A stretch of DNA of 64,000 nucleotides from Nocardia sp. NRRL S-836 (GCF_001279525.1 NZ_LGDY01000107.1:124001-188000); one strand, 5' to 3'. Shown: positions 16,015-24,737, counted from the first letter of the stretch. Made by a program: numbers and translations. The notes: generated by a model from the sequence alone, not told the origin.

Positions 16015-17238
16015 GTGGGACGTTTCCAGGTGGTGGGCGCCACGGTCGTGGACGGGTCGGGTCGTGACCCGGCTGACGTCGCCGTCACGGTCGAGGACGG
16101 GCGCATCACCGCGCTCGGCGCTGCCGGCACAAACGGCGAGCGGCTCGACGCCGGCGGTCTGACCATGACGCCAGGCCTGATCGACGCCCACGTCCACCTG
16201 GGGCTGTCGAGTCCGATCCAGCCGCAGTTCTCGTTCCAGATCAGCGCCGCCGAGATCGCGGCCGACATCTTCGCCACGGCCGGCGCGACGCTCGACGCCG
16301 GCTTCACGACCGTCCGGGACACCGGCGGGATCGACGGCGGTGTCGTCACCGCGATCGCGAAGGGCAAGGTCAGGGGGCCGCGCGTGGTGTCGTGCGGGCC
16401 TGTCCAGTGCCAGACCGGCGGCCACGGCTACTACGGCGCCGAGTGGGAGCCCACCGAGCTGTGGAGCAGCCACCACGTCCCCGGCCTGTGCGCGCTGTCC
16501 ATGATGGCGGGCAACGCGGACGAGCTGCGGCGCAACGTGCGCGAGGCGTTCCGGCGCGGGGCGTCGTTCCTGAAGCTCTGCGTGACCGGCGGGGTGGTGG
16601 GCGGCAAGGACCGGCTGACCGACACCCAGTTCACCGTCGAGGAGATCGCCGTCGCCGTGCAGGAAGCCGCGGCGCGGGGCACCTACGTGACGGTGCACGC
16701 GCACAACAACGGGGGCATCCGGAACGCGGTCGAGGCCGGTGCGCGGTGTGTCGAGCACGGCACCGATCTAGACGAACCCACCGCGGCCCTGATGGCCGCG
16801 CACGGCGTCGCTCTCGTGCCCACGTTCGCCGTCCTCGACCGCCTGCTGCACGATCCCGCCGCGGCCGGCCTGGGCGACTCGGTCCGCGAGCGCGTGGCGG
16901 GGGTGCGGGAGCGGATGGCCAGGGCGCTCGCCGCCGCCAAGGACGCCGGGGTGCGGATCGGGCTGGGTTCCGACCTCATCGGCCCGGACCAGGACCGCCG
17001 CGGCGTGGAACTGACGTTGCGCGCACAGCTCGAGACGCCGATGGACGCTCTCGTGGCCGCCACGAAGACCAACGCCGAGATCATCGGGCTGCCCGAGGTG
17101 GGCGTGATCGCTCCCGGCATGCGGGCGGACCTGGTGCTCTGGAACGGCAACCCGCTCGAAGACCCGACCCTCTTCTCCGACCCCGCCAACGCCGTAACCG
17201 TCGTCCAGTCCGGACGTGTTGTGAAGGACCTCCGATGA
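16015..17238 (+). CDS. Metal-dependent amidohydrolase (imidazolonepropionase/prolidase-like)
   Basis: A GTG start (VGRFQVVGATVVDGSG) with GGAGG four bases before it. The 407-residue TIM-barrel amidohydrolase has the metal ligands in order: DAHVHLG, the lysine in SFLKLCVTGG, His in VHAHNNGG, His in VEHGTDL and Asp in GLGSDLIGPD. Such proteins hydrolyse cyclic amides, N-acyl amino acids or dipeptides. The esterase start overlaps its stop, forming a two-gene operon under the adjacent TetR gene. Confidence 0.88.
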   Translation: MGRFQVVGATVVDGSGRDPADVAVTVEDGRITALGAAGTNGERLDAGGLTMTPGLIDAHVHLGLSSPIQPQFSFQISAAEIAADIFATAGATLDAGFTTVRDTGGIDGGVVTAIAKGKVRGPRVVSCGPVQCQTGGHGYYGAEWEPTELWSSHHVPGLCALSMMAGNADELRRNVREAFRRGASFLKLCVTGGVVGGKDRLTDTQFTVEEIAVAVQEAAARGTYVTVHAHNNGGIRNAVEAGARCVEHGTDLDEPTAALMAAHGVALVPTFAVLDRLLHDPAAAGLGDSVRERVAGVRERMARALAAAKDAGVRIGLGSDLIGPDQDRRGVELTLRAQLETPMDALVAATKTNAEIIGLPEVGVIAPGMRADLVLWNGNPLEDPTLFSDPANAVTVVQSGRVVKDLR

Positions 17239-18083
17239 GCACCATGTGGCACGGCTGCCTCGCCGACACCGACTACTTCGAGATGCGCTCCAGCGCCGGG
17301 CACGACTACGGCGTCTGGGTCACCACGCCGCCGGGCTACGACCCCGCCACCGCGCCCGCACCGGCCGTGTACGTGCTCGACGGCAACTGGGCGGTGGGCC
17401 TGACGGCGCCGCTCATCGTCACCCAGCAGGACCCCATGCAGAAGATCAAGCCGTATATCCAGGTCAGCGTGGGTTACGCGGGCGAGGAGGCGCAGCACTG
17501 GGCGAGGCTGCGCAACAGGGACCTCGTGCCGCCCGGCGAGCCCGTCGCCCAGGAGTTCCTCGACGCCGTGGAGATGGGGGTCCAGGCGGGCTCGATGACC
17601 CGCGAGCAGGCCGACGCCTACGTCGACGAGCTGCGGGACACCCGGGGCGACGCGTTCCTGCGCTTCCTCACCGCGGAGCTGCATCCCCGGATCGAACGCG
17701 ACTACGGCACGGCCACGAGCGGCCACGGCCTCTTCGGCTACTCCTACGGCGGACTCTTCAGCCTCTACGCCTGGCTCACCGGCACCACGCTCTTCGAGAG
17801 CATCGGAGCGGGCAGCCCCGGCGTCGCCGGCGAGGACAGCCAGATCTTCAAGCAGATCGAGGAGCTGGGCGACCAGCCGGCCAGGCTCCACCTGACCTTC
17901 AACGACCGGGAGATCCTCGGGACCGTGCCCATCTACCAGAACCTCACGAAGAACGCGGCCACCGTCCTGCACCGCCTCACCGCCCGCGGCGCGGCCGTGA
18001 CCAGCGAGGTGCTGCGCGAGACGCACATGACCGGCCTGCAGTCGTCGTTCCTCAGCTACCTCAGGACCTGCCGCGCCGCGTGA
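17235..18083 (+). CDS. Alpha/beta hydrolase, Fes/IroE-like esterase
   Basis: A 282-residue putative esterase. A beta-strand start (VWVTTPPGYDP and VYVLDGNW) is followed by the nucleophile elbow GYSYGGLF and the late His in ETHMTGL, as in the siderophore-esterase/D-like esterase family. There is no signal peptide, so it acts in the cytoplasm. It is translationally coupled to the amidohydrolase (ATGA), which suggests joint breakdown of one ester/amide compound sensed by the TetR protein. Confidence 0.85.
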   Translation: MSTMWHGCLADTDYFEMRSSAGHDYGVWVTTPPGYDPATAPAPAVYVLDGNWAVGLTAPLIVTQQDPMQKIKPYIQVSVGYAGEEAQHWARLRNRDLVPPGEPVAQEFLDAVEMGVQAGSMTREQADAYVDELRDTRGDAFLRFLTAELHPRIERDYGTATSGHGLFGYSYGGLFSLYAWLTGTTLFESIGAGSPGVAGEDSQIFKQIEELGDQPARLHLTFNDREILGTVPIYQNLTKNAATVLHRLTARGAAVTSEVLRETHMTGLQSSFLSYLRTCRAA

Positions 18084-18099
18084 CCACCCCGGACACCCG

Positions 18100-18116
18100 G
18101 CGGCTGGTGCAGCCGC
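18100..18116. terminator. Short convergent terminator-like hairpin
   Basis: GCGGCTG and CAGCCGC surround a three-base loop between the convergent esterase and ArsR genes. It lacks a T-run, so its strength is uncertain. Confidence 0.45.
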
Positions 18117-18140
18117 GTTCGGTGCGCGGTGCTCGCGTCG

Positions 18141-18503
18141 TCACGGCTGCTCCGGTCCCGTCTCCCGTTCCGCTGTGCCGCGCTGGATGCGCTCGGCGAT
18201 CCGCTTGATCCGCTGCAGCCGGGCGTCCCACGTGGTGCCGACCGCGGTCAGCTGGGCGACCGCACGGGCGAGCTGTGCCTCGTCCACCTCGTAGCGGCGC
18301 TCGCGTCCGGCCGGTGTCACGTGCACGAGCCCGACGCGGTCGAGCACGCCGAGGTGCTTGGCGACCGCCTGCCGGGTGACCGGGAGCCGCTCGCTCAGCG
18401 TGGTGGCGGTGCCACCCCCGTCGCTCAGCAGCAGGTCGAGCATGCGGCGGCGGGTCGGGTCGCCCACCGCGGACCACAGTTCGTCGTCGATCGCCGTGCT
18501 CAC
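18141..18503 (-). CDS. ArsR-family winged-helix regulator
   Basis: A 120-residue regulator with DPTRRRMLDLLLSDGG, the recognition helix RLPVTRQAVAKHLGVLDRVGLV and the wing RERRYEVD. It has no metal-binding cysteine pair, as is usual for members paired with SRPBCC/AHSA1 genes. The GTG start overlaps the SRPBCC stop. Two inverted repeats upstream of the pair are likely its operators, giving autoregulation. Confidence 0.9.
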   Translation of the reverse strand: MSTAIDDELWSAVGDPTRRRMLDLLLSDGGGTATTLSERLPVTRQAVAKHLGVLDRVGLVHVTPAGRERRYEVDEAQLARAVAQLTAVGTTWDARLQRIKRIAERIQRGTAERETGPEQP

Positions 18504-18964
18504 GGCCGCGCGACCAGGCTGCCGGCCCGCGCGACGAGACGCGGGAGGAAGTGGTCCCAGCCCCGGACGTGGTCGGCGTAGGCCTGCTCCAGCACGGCCG
18601 CCTCCCAGCCGCGCTCGCGGAACCCGGTCTCCTTGAAGCGCAGCAACGTGCCGTCGCCGGAGGGCACAAGGTCGATCGTGACGAGCAGCGAGTTGCCCGG
18701 CGCCGCCGACGCGCCCCGGTCGTACACCCAGCGGAACGCGAACCGGCGGGGCGGGTCGGCCTCCACGACCGTGAGGTGCTCGACCTTCGCATCCGGCGAG
18801 GCCGGGTCACCGAAGGTGATCGTGCCGGTGCCGCCGGGCACGGGGTCGAGCTCCGCGTCGTCTGGCCACCACTCGCGCAGGTGCTCGGGAGCGCTGACCA
18901 CCTCGTAGACCACCTCGGGGGCGGCGTCGATGCGCAGCTCGCGTTCGATGCTTCCGTGTTCCAC
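18500..18964 (-). CDS. SRPBCC / AHSA1-like START-fold protein
   Basis: A 154-residue helix-grip protein typical of the ArsR partner family. It opens with an amphipathic strand (IERELRIDAAPEVVYEVVSAPEHLREWWP) and ends with a long helix (EQAYADHVRGWDHFLPRL). Such proteins bind small hydrophobic ligands and the pair often responds to stress; no ligand is known. The GTG start follows GAGGAG. Confidence 0.88.
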   Translation of the reverse strand: MEHGSIERELRIDAAPEVVYEVVSAPEHLREWWPDDAELDPVPGGTGTITFGDPASPDAKVEHLTVVEADPPRRFAFRWVYDRGASAAPGNSLLVTIDLVPSGDGTLLRFKETGFRERGWEAAVLEQAYADHVRGWDHFLPRLVARAGSLVARP

Positions 18965-18980
18965 GGCGTTCTCCTCACTC

Positions 18981-19005
18981 GAAGCGCAACTATCGGTTGC
19001 GCTTC
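18981..19005. promoter_or_regulatory. ArsR operator candidate 1
   Basis: The 10-bp arms GAAGCGCAAC and GTTGCGCTTC are perfectly complementary around a five-base spacer, just upstream of the SRPBCC-ArsR operon. The GCGCAAC half-site recurs at 19030. Confidence 0.8.
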
Positions 19006-19029
19006 AACCTAACCGGCACCCCTCGTATT

Positions 19030-19048
19030 GCGCAACCTTTAGTTGCGC
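19030..19048. promoter_or_regulatory. ArsR operator candidate 2
   Basis: A second GCGCAAC-N5-GTTGCGC repeat, 46 bases centre to centre from the first. It overlaps the 3' end of the upstream ApbA-like gene. Two sites with identical half-sites and spacers argue for cooperative binding by the same dimeric regulator. Confidence 0.7.
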
Positions 19049-20010
19049 GAACCGCCCGCCGTCGGACCGGCGAAGTTCGGTTCCGCCGCCTCCAGGCGTG
19101 GCACGGAGATGCCCAGCCGTCGTGCTTCGGCGAGGGTGTCGCGGCAGACCTCCCGCGGTTCCTCGGCGTCGGGGTCGTCGTGCGCCTCGATGCTCACGCG
19201 CAGGGGCGTGACATGAGCGGTCAGCCAGGCGAGGACGGGCGCCAACAACCAGACGGGCACCCGGAACAGCAGCACGCCGCCGCGGTGACGGCGCAGGTCG
19301 ACACCGCGCGCCGCGAGGACCGGCAGTAGCTCACGACCGGCCAGCAACGCCTCGCGGAGGTCGCCCGTCGCCCCGGCCAGCTCGGACAGCGAACCCAGCC
19401 GCAACCCTTGCGAGAACAGGCCGGCGTCCGACACGAAGTGGACCCACAGCCAGCCGCGGAAGTCAGGCCGCTCCCTGATCCGCAGCCCGGCCTCGCGAAA
19501 CGCCTGCCGCACAGCCCGTTCCCGGTCGGTCGGAGGCCGGCCGAGCGTGCCGAAGACGACCGACGGCAGCAACAGCCCGCGAAGCACGCCGTCCGCCCGG
19601 AAACCGCCACCGGCCTGGGGAAAGCCCCAGGCGACCCGGTCGAGCGGAAGTGCGCCGATCGCGGCCCGCGGCTCGGTCCAGACGTTGCCGAAGACCAGCA
19701 CCGTGGCCCGGCCGATCCGCGGCGCCAGGAACGCCGTCGCCTCCGGCAGGCGGTGGTGGGGCACGCTGAGCACGATCAGGTCGAAGTCGTGGTCCGGCGC
19801 CAACGCCTCGCGGTAGCGCACCGGCCACTTCTCCACGACGCGCCGCCCCCGCACCCGGCGCCGCGCATCGATCAGATCGAGGTCGATCGCGTCCCCGTAC
19901 GTCGCGGCACGGCCCGGCCGGACGTAGAACTCGACGTCGTGCCCGGCCCGCTGCAGGGCCCAGCCGTAGATGGTGGCGATCACGCCGCGGCCGAACATCA
20001 GGATCTTCAC
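19039..20010 (-). CDS. Ketopantoate reductase (ApbA/PanE)-like oxidoreductase
   Basis: A 323-residue protein. The N-terminal Rossmann segment MKILMFGRGVIATIYGWALQRAGHDVEFYVR binds NAD(P)H, FDLIVLSVPHHRLPE closes the fold, and the C-terminal helical dimer domain follows. The usual GxGxxG reads GRGVIA. The sequence is distant from true PanE, so its substrate is unknown. It is divergent from a TetR gene, with two palindromic operators between them, so it is probably the TetR target. Confidence 0.8.
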   Translation of the reverse strand: MKILMFGRGVIATIYGWALQRAGHDVEFYVRPGRAATYGDAIDLDLIDARRRVRGRRVVEKWPVRYREALAPDHDFDLIVLSVPHHRLPEATAFLAPRIGRATVLVFGNVWTEPRAAIGALPLDRVAWGFPQAGGGFRADGVLRGLLLPSVVFGTLGRPPTDRERAVRQAFREAGLRIRERPDFRGWLWVHFVSDAGLFSQGLRLGSLSELAGATGDLREALLAGRELLPVLAARGVDLRRHRGGVLLFRVPVWLLAPVLAWLTAHVTPLRVSIEAHDDPDAEEPREVCRDTLAEARRLGISVPRLEAAEPNFAGPTAGGSRN

Positions 20011-20037
20011 GCTGCACCTCGTCGGGTACGATCGATC

Positions 20038-20082
20038 TGGAGATCATCTCCACTTCTGAAAATATGGAGACCATCTCCACTT
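20038..20082. promoter_or_regulatory. Duplicated palindromic TetR operator
   Basis: Two 18-base copies start at 20038 and 20065 (TGGAGATCATCTCCACTT, and the same with one C for T). Each contains the palindrome GGAGAT-N-ATCTCC or GGAGAC-N-ATCTCC. They fill the gap between the ApbA-like and TetR starts. Confidence 0.85.
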
Positions 20083-20100
20083 GTCAACGTGAGGGAGCAC

Positions 20101-20679
20101 ATGACCCCCGACAAGCCGCTGCGGGCCGACGCCCAGCGCAAGCGCGAGGCACTGCTGGCGACAGCCCGGGAGGTCTTCGACTCCGGCGGCTTCTTCGACC
20201 TGCGCTTCGACGACTTCGCCCGCCTGGCCGGGGTCGGCACCGGCACGCTGTACCGCCACTTCCCCACCCGCGAGGCACTGGCCGAGGCGGTCTACCGCGG
20301 CGAGGTCGCCACGCTGTGCGACCGCGCCCGCGAACTCCAGGCCACACTGCCCGCGGCGGAGGCCTTGGCGACGTTCCTCCGCACCATGGTCGACCACATA
20401 GCCGCCCACAAGGGCCTCGCCCGAACGCTGGCCACGCTCATGGCCGACCGCTCCGGCGCCCTCGCCGAGGGCAGCCAGGCGCTGGAGCAGGCCGTCACCG
20501 ACCTGGTGGCCGCCGCCGTGCGGGACGGCACCGTTCGTGACGACGTGGACGCTGGTGCCGTGATGATGGCGCTGCACGGCATCGGCGCGGCCCACGACCG
20601 CCCCCGCTGGCGGACCGAGGCCGACGACCTCATCACCCTCGTCCTGGACGGACTGCTGCGACCGCACTCGAACGGATAG
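20101..20679 (+). CDS. TetR-family regulator
   Basis: A 192-residue repressor whose start follows GAGGGAG. The HTH is DLRFDDFARLAGVGTGTLYRHFPTREALAEAVY. The C-terminal domain resembles the subfamily that controls SDR/oxidoreductase genes. It is divergent from the ApbA-like gene, and a broken SDR gene lies immediately downstream, perhaps a former target. Confidence 0.9.
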   Translation: MTPDKPLRADAQRKREALLATAREVFDSGGFFDLRFDDFARLAGVGTGTLYRHFPTREALAEAVYRGEVATLCDRARELQATLPAAEALATFLRTMVDHIAAHKGLARTLATLMADRSGALAEGSQALEQAVTDLVAAAVRDGTVRDDVDAGAVMMALHGIGAAHDRPRWRTEADDLITLVLDGLLRPHSNG

Positions 20680-20714
20680 CTCGCACGCCACCCCCACCTG
20701 CTCCGCGAGCGCTC

Positions 20715-20986
20715 GTGACCGTGCACTACGGCAGCAACAAGGCGGCCGCACTGGAGACGATCGCCGCCATCGAATCGCAATCCCCGAGGCGGTCCACGCC
20801 ATGACCAAGGGCGCGCTGAACGCACTCGGCCGGTCGCTGGCGAACACGTTGGAAGACAGAGGGATCACCGTGAACACCGACGCGGTCGCCTTCTTCACCA
20901 CGCCCGGCAGCAGGTGGGTCACCGGCCAGGTGTTCGACGTCAACGGCGGCCTCTACCCGGGCCCGCGGGCCCCGTTGCACCCCTGA
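20715..20986 (+). pseudogene. Short-chain dehydrogenase remnant
   Basis: Three consecutive SDR segments are present with the parts between them missing: VTVHYGSNKAAALETIAAIE (beta2-alpha2), then MTKGALNALGRSLANTLEDRGITVNT (the YxxxK helix, with its Tyr lost at the junction), then SRWVTGQVFDVNGGLYPG (C-terminus). The first segment is in a different frame from the others. The glycine loop and NNAG region are gone. It is a decayed gene with at least two deletions. Confidence 0.8.
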
Positions 20987-21015
20987 TCTGCGGCACCCTG
21001 ATCTGCGGCACCGGG

Positions 21016-21705
21016 TCAGGGCTTCTCGAAGTGCTGGTAGTCGATCGGCGTCTGCCAGGAGCCGCCCCAGGTCCAGCCGCGGGTGGTGAACGCCTGCTCG
21101 GTGGCATCACCCGCGTGGATCATGCCGGGCACGTTCTGCGTGCGGTCGACGTAGGGCGCGCCGTTGGGCGGGTAGACCGCGCCGCTGCGGGAGATGTAGG
21201 GGTTCTGCACGGTGTTGATGTCGATGGCCCGCCCATAGGAGTGGTTGGACCAGGCGGTGCCACCGGTGATGGCCCGGCAGTTGAACGCCGAGGTGTTGTT
21301 CGCCGCCATCGACGCGTCGTCGTCGGAGCCGTACTTCTCGACGGTCTCCATCCGCTGGATGGGGAACCGGCCGAAGTACAGGTCGGCGAAGACGCGGGCG
21401 ACCTCGGCCGCGAGATCGGCGTTGACCACCAGCTCGCCGCGGTGCACGGCACCGTCGAACCCCACGAAGTCCAGGCTGACCAGCCGCAGCTGATCGGGCC
21501 CGACGGGACAGCCTTCGCGCCAGCTGGAAGCGAGCCGCTTCGCGGTGACCGGCCTGATGACGGCGACGTAGGGCCGCAGGCCGCTGCCCGCCGGCGCGGC
21601 GAGCACCACGGTCTGGGCACCGGTGGCGGACACCGGCGTGACACCGGCCAGGAGCACGGACAGGGCCAACGTGACGAGCGCGAGAACTCTGACTCTTGGT
21701 TTCAA
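21016..21705 (-). CDS. Secreted M15-family (VanY-like) peptidase
   Basis: A TTG start preceded by GAGAGGA opens a signal peptide (KPRVRVLALVTLALSVLLAGVTPVSA). The 229-residue protein shows the zinc and catalytic motifs SNHSYGRAIDIN and TPIDYQHFEKP, and CRAITGG upstream. M15 enzymes are D-Ala-D-Ala or L,D/D,D carboxypeptidases acting on peptidoglycan outside the membrane. No ATG precedes the signal sequence in frame, which supports the TTG. Confidence 0.85.
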   Translation of the reverse strand: MKPRVRVLALVTLALSVLLAGVTPVSATGAQTVVLAAPAGSGLRPYVAVIRPVTAKRLASSWREGCPVGPDQLRLVSLDFVGFDGAVHRGELVVNADLAAEVARVFADLYFGRFPIQRMETVEKYGSDDDASMAANNTSAFNCRAITGGTAWSNHSYGRAIDINTVQNPYISRSGAVYPPNGAPYVDRTQNVPGMIHAGDATEQAFTTRGWTWGGSWQTPIDYQHFEKP

Positions 21706-21985
21706 GGGACTTCCTCTCGATCTCTCCTACGACACCCTCCGGGATCGACCCTGCCAGCGGCGCGCGAACCGCGCCAACTCCACCAGAACCGTTTCGACCC
21801 TCGCCGAAACGTCCGATCGCCCGGCAACGCCAGCTCCTACCGCTAGTCGTGCCGACACCCGGCCTCACGAGCAGCGTCCGATCCGCCCCACGCACCCGAT
21901 CCACATGGCCGCTTTACCGCCGCTTTCGCGCCTCACAACCCGAATGGCGGATGCCGGCCAGTTGGCACGACCTGACACTGACAGC

Positions 21986-22007
21986 GTTCTGGGAGCGCTC
22001 CCAGAAC
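21986..22007. promoter_or_regulatory. CebR-like operator
   Basis: A perfect 22-bp palindrome whose core TGGGAGCGCTCCCA is the published 14-bp CebR box of Streptomyces cellulose/cello-oligosaccharide genes. It lies 49 bases before the LPMO start. I infer repression released by cello-oligosaccharides. Confidence 0.88.
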
Positions 22008-22055
22008 CGGCCGGAGGCACTCACGTCGTCGATCAACGAAGATTTGGCGGTACAC

Positions 22056-23135
22056 ATGCTTCGCTTCTTTGCAGACGTCCCCAACCGGCACCGGCGGGCA
22101 CCGGCGAACGCCAAACCGGCCAGCGGGAAGGTCGCCGCCTGGCGGGCGTTCGGGATCCTCGGCACCTGCCTGACCCTGCTGGCGGCCGTGCTGGTCACCT
22201 TCGGCGCCGGCAACGCATCCGCGCACGGCGCGGTCAGCGACCCACCGTCACGCCACTACGGCTGCTACAACCGCTGGCCCAACGACCCGTCGCAGCAGAT
22301 GGCCACCGAAGACCCCATGTGCTACCAGGCGTGGCAGGCCGACCCGTCCGCGATGTACAACTGGAACGGCCTGTTCCGCGAAGGCGTCGCCGGCAACCAC
22401 CAGGGAGCCATCCCCGACGGGCAACTGTGCAGCGGCGGCCTGACCTTCAACGGCCGCTACGCCGCGATGGACAAGCCCGGCGCGTGGGTCGCCGCGAACC
22501 GGCCCAGCCGGTTCACCCTCAACCTGAACGACACGTCCTCGCACGGCGCCGACTACATCCGCGTCTACGCCACCAAGCAGGGCTTCGACCCCAAGACCCA
22601 GCCCCTGAAGTGGAGCGACCTGGAGCTCGTCGGCCAGACCGGCAGGATCCCCACGGGCACCCGGACCCCCGTCGAGGTCAACGCGCCCGGCCGCACCGGC
22701 CACCACGTCCTGTACACGGTGTGGCAGGCCAGCCACCTCGACCAGAGCTACTACGCGTGCAGCGACGTGAACTTCACCGACGGTGGCACGACGACGACCA
22801 CCACCACCACTACGACCACCACCACGACCGGCAACCCCTCGGCGGGCTGCTCGGCCACCTTCCAGGTGACCTCGCACTGGTCCGGTGGCTTCCAGGCCGA
22901 GGGGCGCGTGACCGCCGGCGCGACGGCGATCTCCGGCTGGACGGTGAGCTGGACGTTCACCAACGGTGAGCAGATCAACTCCTCGTGGAGCGCGACCCTG
23001 ACCACGAGCGGGTCCACGGTCACCGCCCGCAACGCCGCTTACAACGGCACCGTGGCCGCGGGCGCCAGCACCACGTTCGGTCTCGTCGCCTCCGGAACCG
23101 CGGGCACACCGACCCTCACCTGCACCGCGTCCTGA
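22056..23135 (+). CDS. Secreted AA10 lytic polysaccharide monooxygenase with CBM2
   Basis: The 359-residue precursor has a long basic n-region and a signal peptide ending ASA, leaving His57 as mature residue 1 (HGAVSDPPSRHYGC). His57 and His163 (DTSSHGADY) form the copper histidine brace. The AA10 domain runs to about residue 240. A 14-threonine linker (residues 245-258) leads to a family 2 carbohydrate-binding module (GCSATFQVTSHW to CTAS). It oxidatively cleaves cellulose or chitin; the CebR-like box argues for cellulose. Confidence 0.92.
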   Translation: MLRFFADVPNRHRRAPANAKPASGKVAAWRAFGILGTCLTLLAAVLVTFGAGNASAHGAVSDPPSRHYGCYNRWPNDPSQQMATEDPMCYQAWQADPSAMYNWNGLFREGVAGNHQGAIPDGQLCSGGLTFNGRYAAMDKPGAWVAANRPSRFTLNLNDTSSHGADYIRVYATKQGFDPKTQPLKWSDLELVGQTGRIPTGTRTPVEVNAPGRTGHHVLYTVWQASHLDQSYYACSDVNFTDGGTTTTTTTTTTTTTTGNPSAGCSATFQVTSHWSGGFQAEGRVTAGATAISGWTVSWTFTNGEQINSSWSATLTTSGSTVTARNAAYNGTVAAGASTTFGLVASGTAGTPTLTCTAS

Positions 23136-23140
23136 TCCCG

Positions 23141-23183
23141 CGCCGGTCCGCCCGCGGCCTCGACGGCGGCGGGCGGACCGGCG
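23141..23183. terminator. Convergent terminator hairpin
   Basis: The perfect 15-bp arms at 23141-23155 and 23169-23183 lie between the LPMO gene and the convergent hydrolase gene. Confidence 0.75.
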
Positions 23184-23206
23184 GTGCCTCACAGGCGCGG
23201 GACTGG

Positions 23207-24127
23207 TTAGAAGATGGCGGACAGGAACCGCCGGATCACCGGAACGACCTGGTCGAGGTGTGTCTCGAGCAGCCAATGGCCGCCGTCCGTGAGCACCAGC
23301 TCCGCCTTCGGAATGTCGCGCAGGTAGGCACGTGCGGATTCCTCGGGCATGTAGCCGTCGTTGGGTCCCCAGATGATGAGCGTCTCCGGCTGATGTTCGC
23401 GCAGATACGCCTGATAACGCGGGAACCATTCGAGGTTTTCTTTCAGTCCTTCCATCAGCTTGCGGATGAGGCCCCGCCGCTGCGGCGTGTTCATCAACGG
23501 CCAGTGCAGCTTCCACAGCTCGGGCGGGATCCGTGCGGCTTGATCTGCGGGAACCTCGCCGACGAACTCGTCGCGAAAACCCTCTTCGCTCACCGCTTCG
23601 TCGATCACCGCACGGTTGTCGTCCGATGGATCGCGCCAGTATTCTCGAATGCCCTCGTACTTGGGTCCGAGCGTGTCCTCGTAGATGTCGCCGTTCTGGA
23701 TGATGATCGCGGCGACGCGGTCAGGACGGCGGATGGCCAGCCGCAGACCGATCTGCGAACCGTAGTCGTGCAGGTACAGGACATACCGATCGATGCCCAG
23801 CTCATCGCAGAAGGCTTCGAGGAAGCCCGCGTAGGCGTCGAAGTCGAACCCGAAGGCATCGGCCGGCGGCGTATCGCTCAGGCCGAAGCCGGGGAAGTCC
23901 GGGGCCACCAGGCGCCACCGATCCGCCAGCGCCGGCATGAGCCGCCGGTACTGGAACGACGAGCACGGGTAGCCGTGCGGAAGCAACAGCACAGGTGCGT
24001 CGCTCGGGCCTGCCTCGCGGTAGAAGACCTGCATCCCGTCGACGTCGACGAAGCGATGTGCCACCGCGTTCGCATCGGCGGTCAGCAGAGAAGCTCCTCG
24101 CGGTGGTGCGGAACTGCGTTGGGTCAT
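23207..24127 (-). CDS. Alpha/beta hydrolase (epoxide hydrolase / haloalkane dehalogenase-like)
   Basis: A 306-residue hydrolase. The oxyanion region is LLPHGYPCSSFQYR, the nucleophile is Asp121 in LHDYGSQIG rather than Ser, and the late His is in TDGGHWLLETH. An Asp nucleophile points to epoxide hydrolases or dehalogenases. There is no signal peptide. Wobble positions look less G/C-rich than in the neighbours, which may reflect transfer from a proteobacterium-like source. Confidence 0.82.
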   Translation of the reverse strand: MTQRSSAPPRGASLLTADANAVAHRFVDVDGMQVFYREAGPSDAPVLLLPHGYPCSSFQYRRLMPALADRWRLVAPDFPGFGLSDTPPADAFGFDFDAYAGFLEAFCDELGIDRYVLYLHDYGSQIGLRLAIRRPDRVAAIIIQNGDIYEDTLGPKYEGIREYWRDPSDDNRAVIDEAVSEEGFRDEFVGEVPADQAARIPPELWKLHWPLMNTPQRRGLIRKLMEGLKENLEWFPRYQAYLREHQPETLIIWGPNDGYMPEESARAYLRDIPKAELVLTDGGHWLLETHLDQVVPVIRRFLSAIF

Positions 24128-24203
24128 ACGGCCATGCTGCCCACCGAACCGGACGCCCGCAGCGCGAGCGTCCGCCGTGCCTTGAAGATCATCGCGCAGG
24201 TGA

Positions 24204-24737
24204 TCACGCGGTCTTCTTGGAGCTCCTCAGATCGTTGAGGATCTGAACCGCGGCGCCCTCGACCTCATCGCTCATCGGCACCTCCGAGACCGAGATCTTC
24301 ACCTCCCACCGACCAGCCACACCGTGCACCCGAAGCCCCTTGCCATCCCGTGCCGCGATCTTGCACGACTGGTCCGCACCCTCGAACCCGTCACCGGGGC
24401 ACTGCATGTCGACGTACTGCTCGGCCAGCTCCTTGCCGGGGTAGCCGATCAAGCCGACGAAGAGCACCTCACGGCCACCCCGCACGGAGACCGTGCAGCT
24501 GTCGGCAGCGGCCCCGCGGGCAACTTCGACGACCTCGAAGCCCTTGGTGATGACCGCGACCGGCTCGGGCTTGATCAGATCAGGACAACCTGACCCGACC
24601 TTGTCCGAAAGCCCAGCCGGTACCTCCACCGAGGCCCCCTTGCCGGTCGGCGCACCAGCCGGCGCGTCGACACTGCTGCACGCCCCCACGGCCGTGAGCG
24701 CGAGTGCCACCGCAGCACTGACGAACGCGATCTTCAT
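24204..24737 (-). CDS. Secreted lipoprotein of unknown function
   Basis: A 177-residue protein with a lipoprotein signal (MKIAFVSAAVALALTAVGAC, lipobox Cys20) and a short Ser/Ala/Pro-rich linker. The body has three further cysteines (SGCPDLIKP, DSCTVSV, MQCPGDG, QSCKIA) that could form disulphides. It resembles the DUF3558-type lipoproteins of actinomycetes in layout. It follows GGGGGAG. Confidence 0.7.
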   Translation of the reverse strand: MKIAFVSAAVALALTAVGACSSVDAPAGAPTGKGASVEVPAGLSDKVGSGCPDLIKPEPVAVITKGFEVVEVARGAAADSCTVSVRGGREVLFVGLIGYPGKELAEQYVDMQCPGDGFEGADQSCKIAARDGKGLRVHGVAGRWEVKISVSEVPMSDEVEGAAVQILNDLRSSKKTA

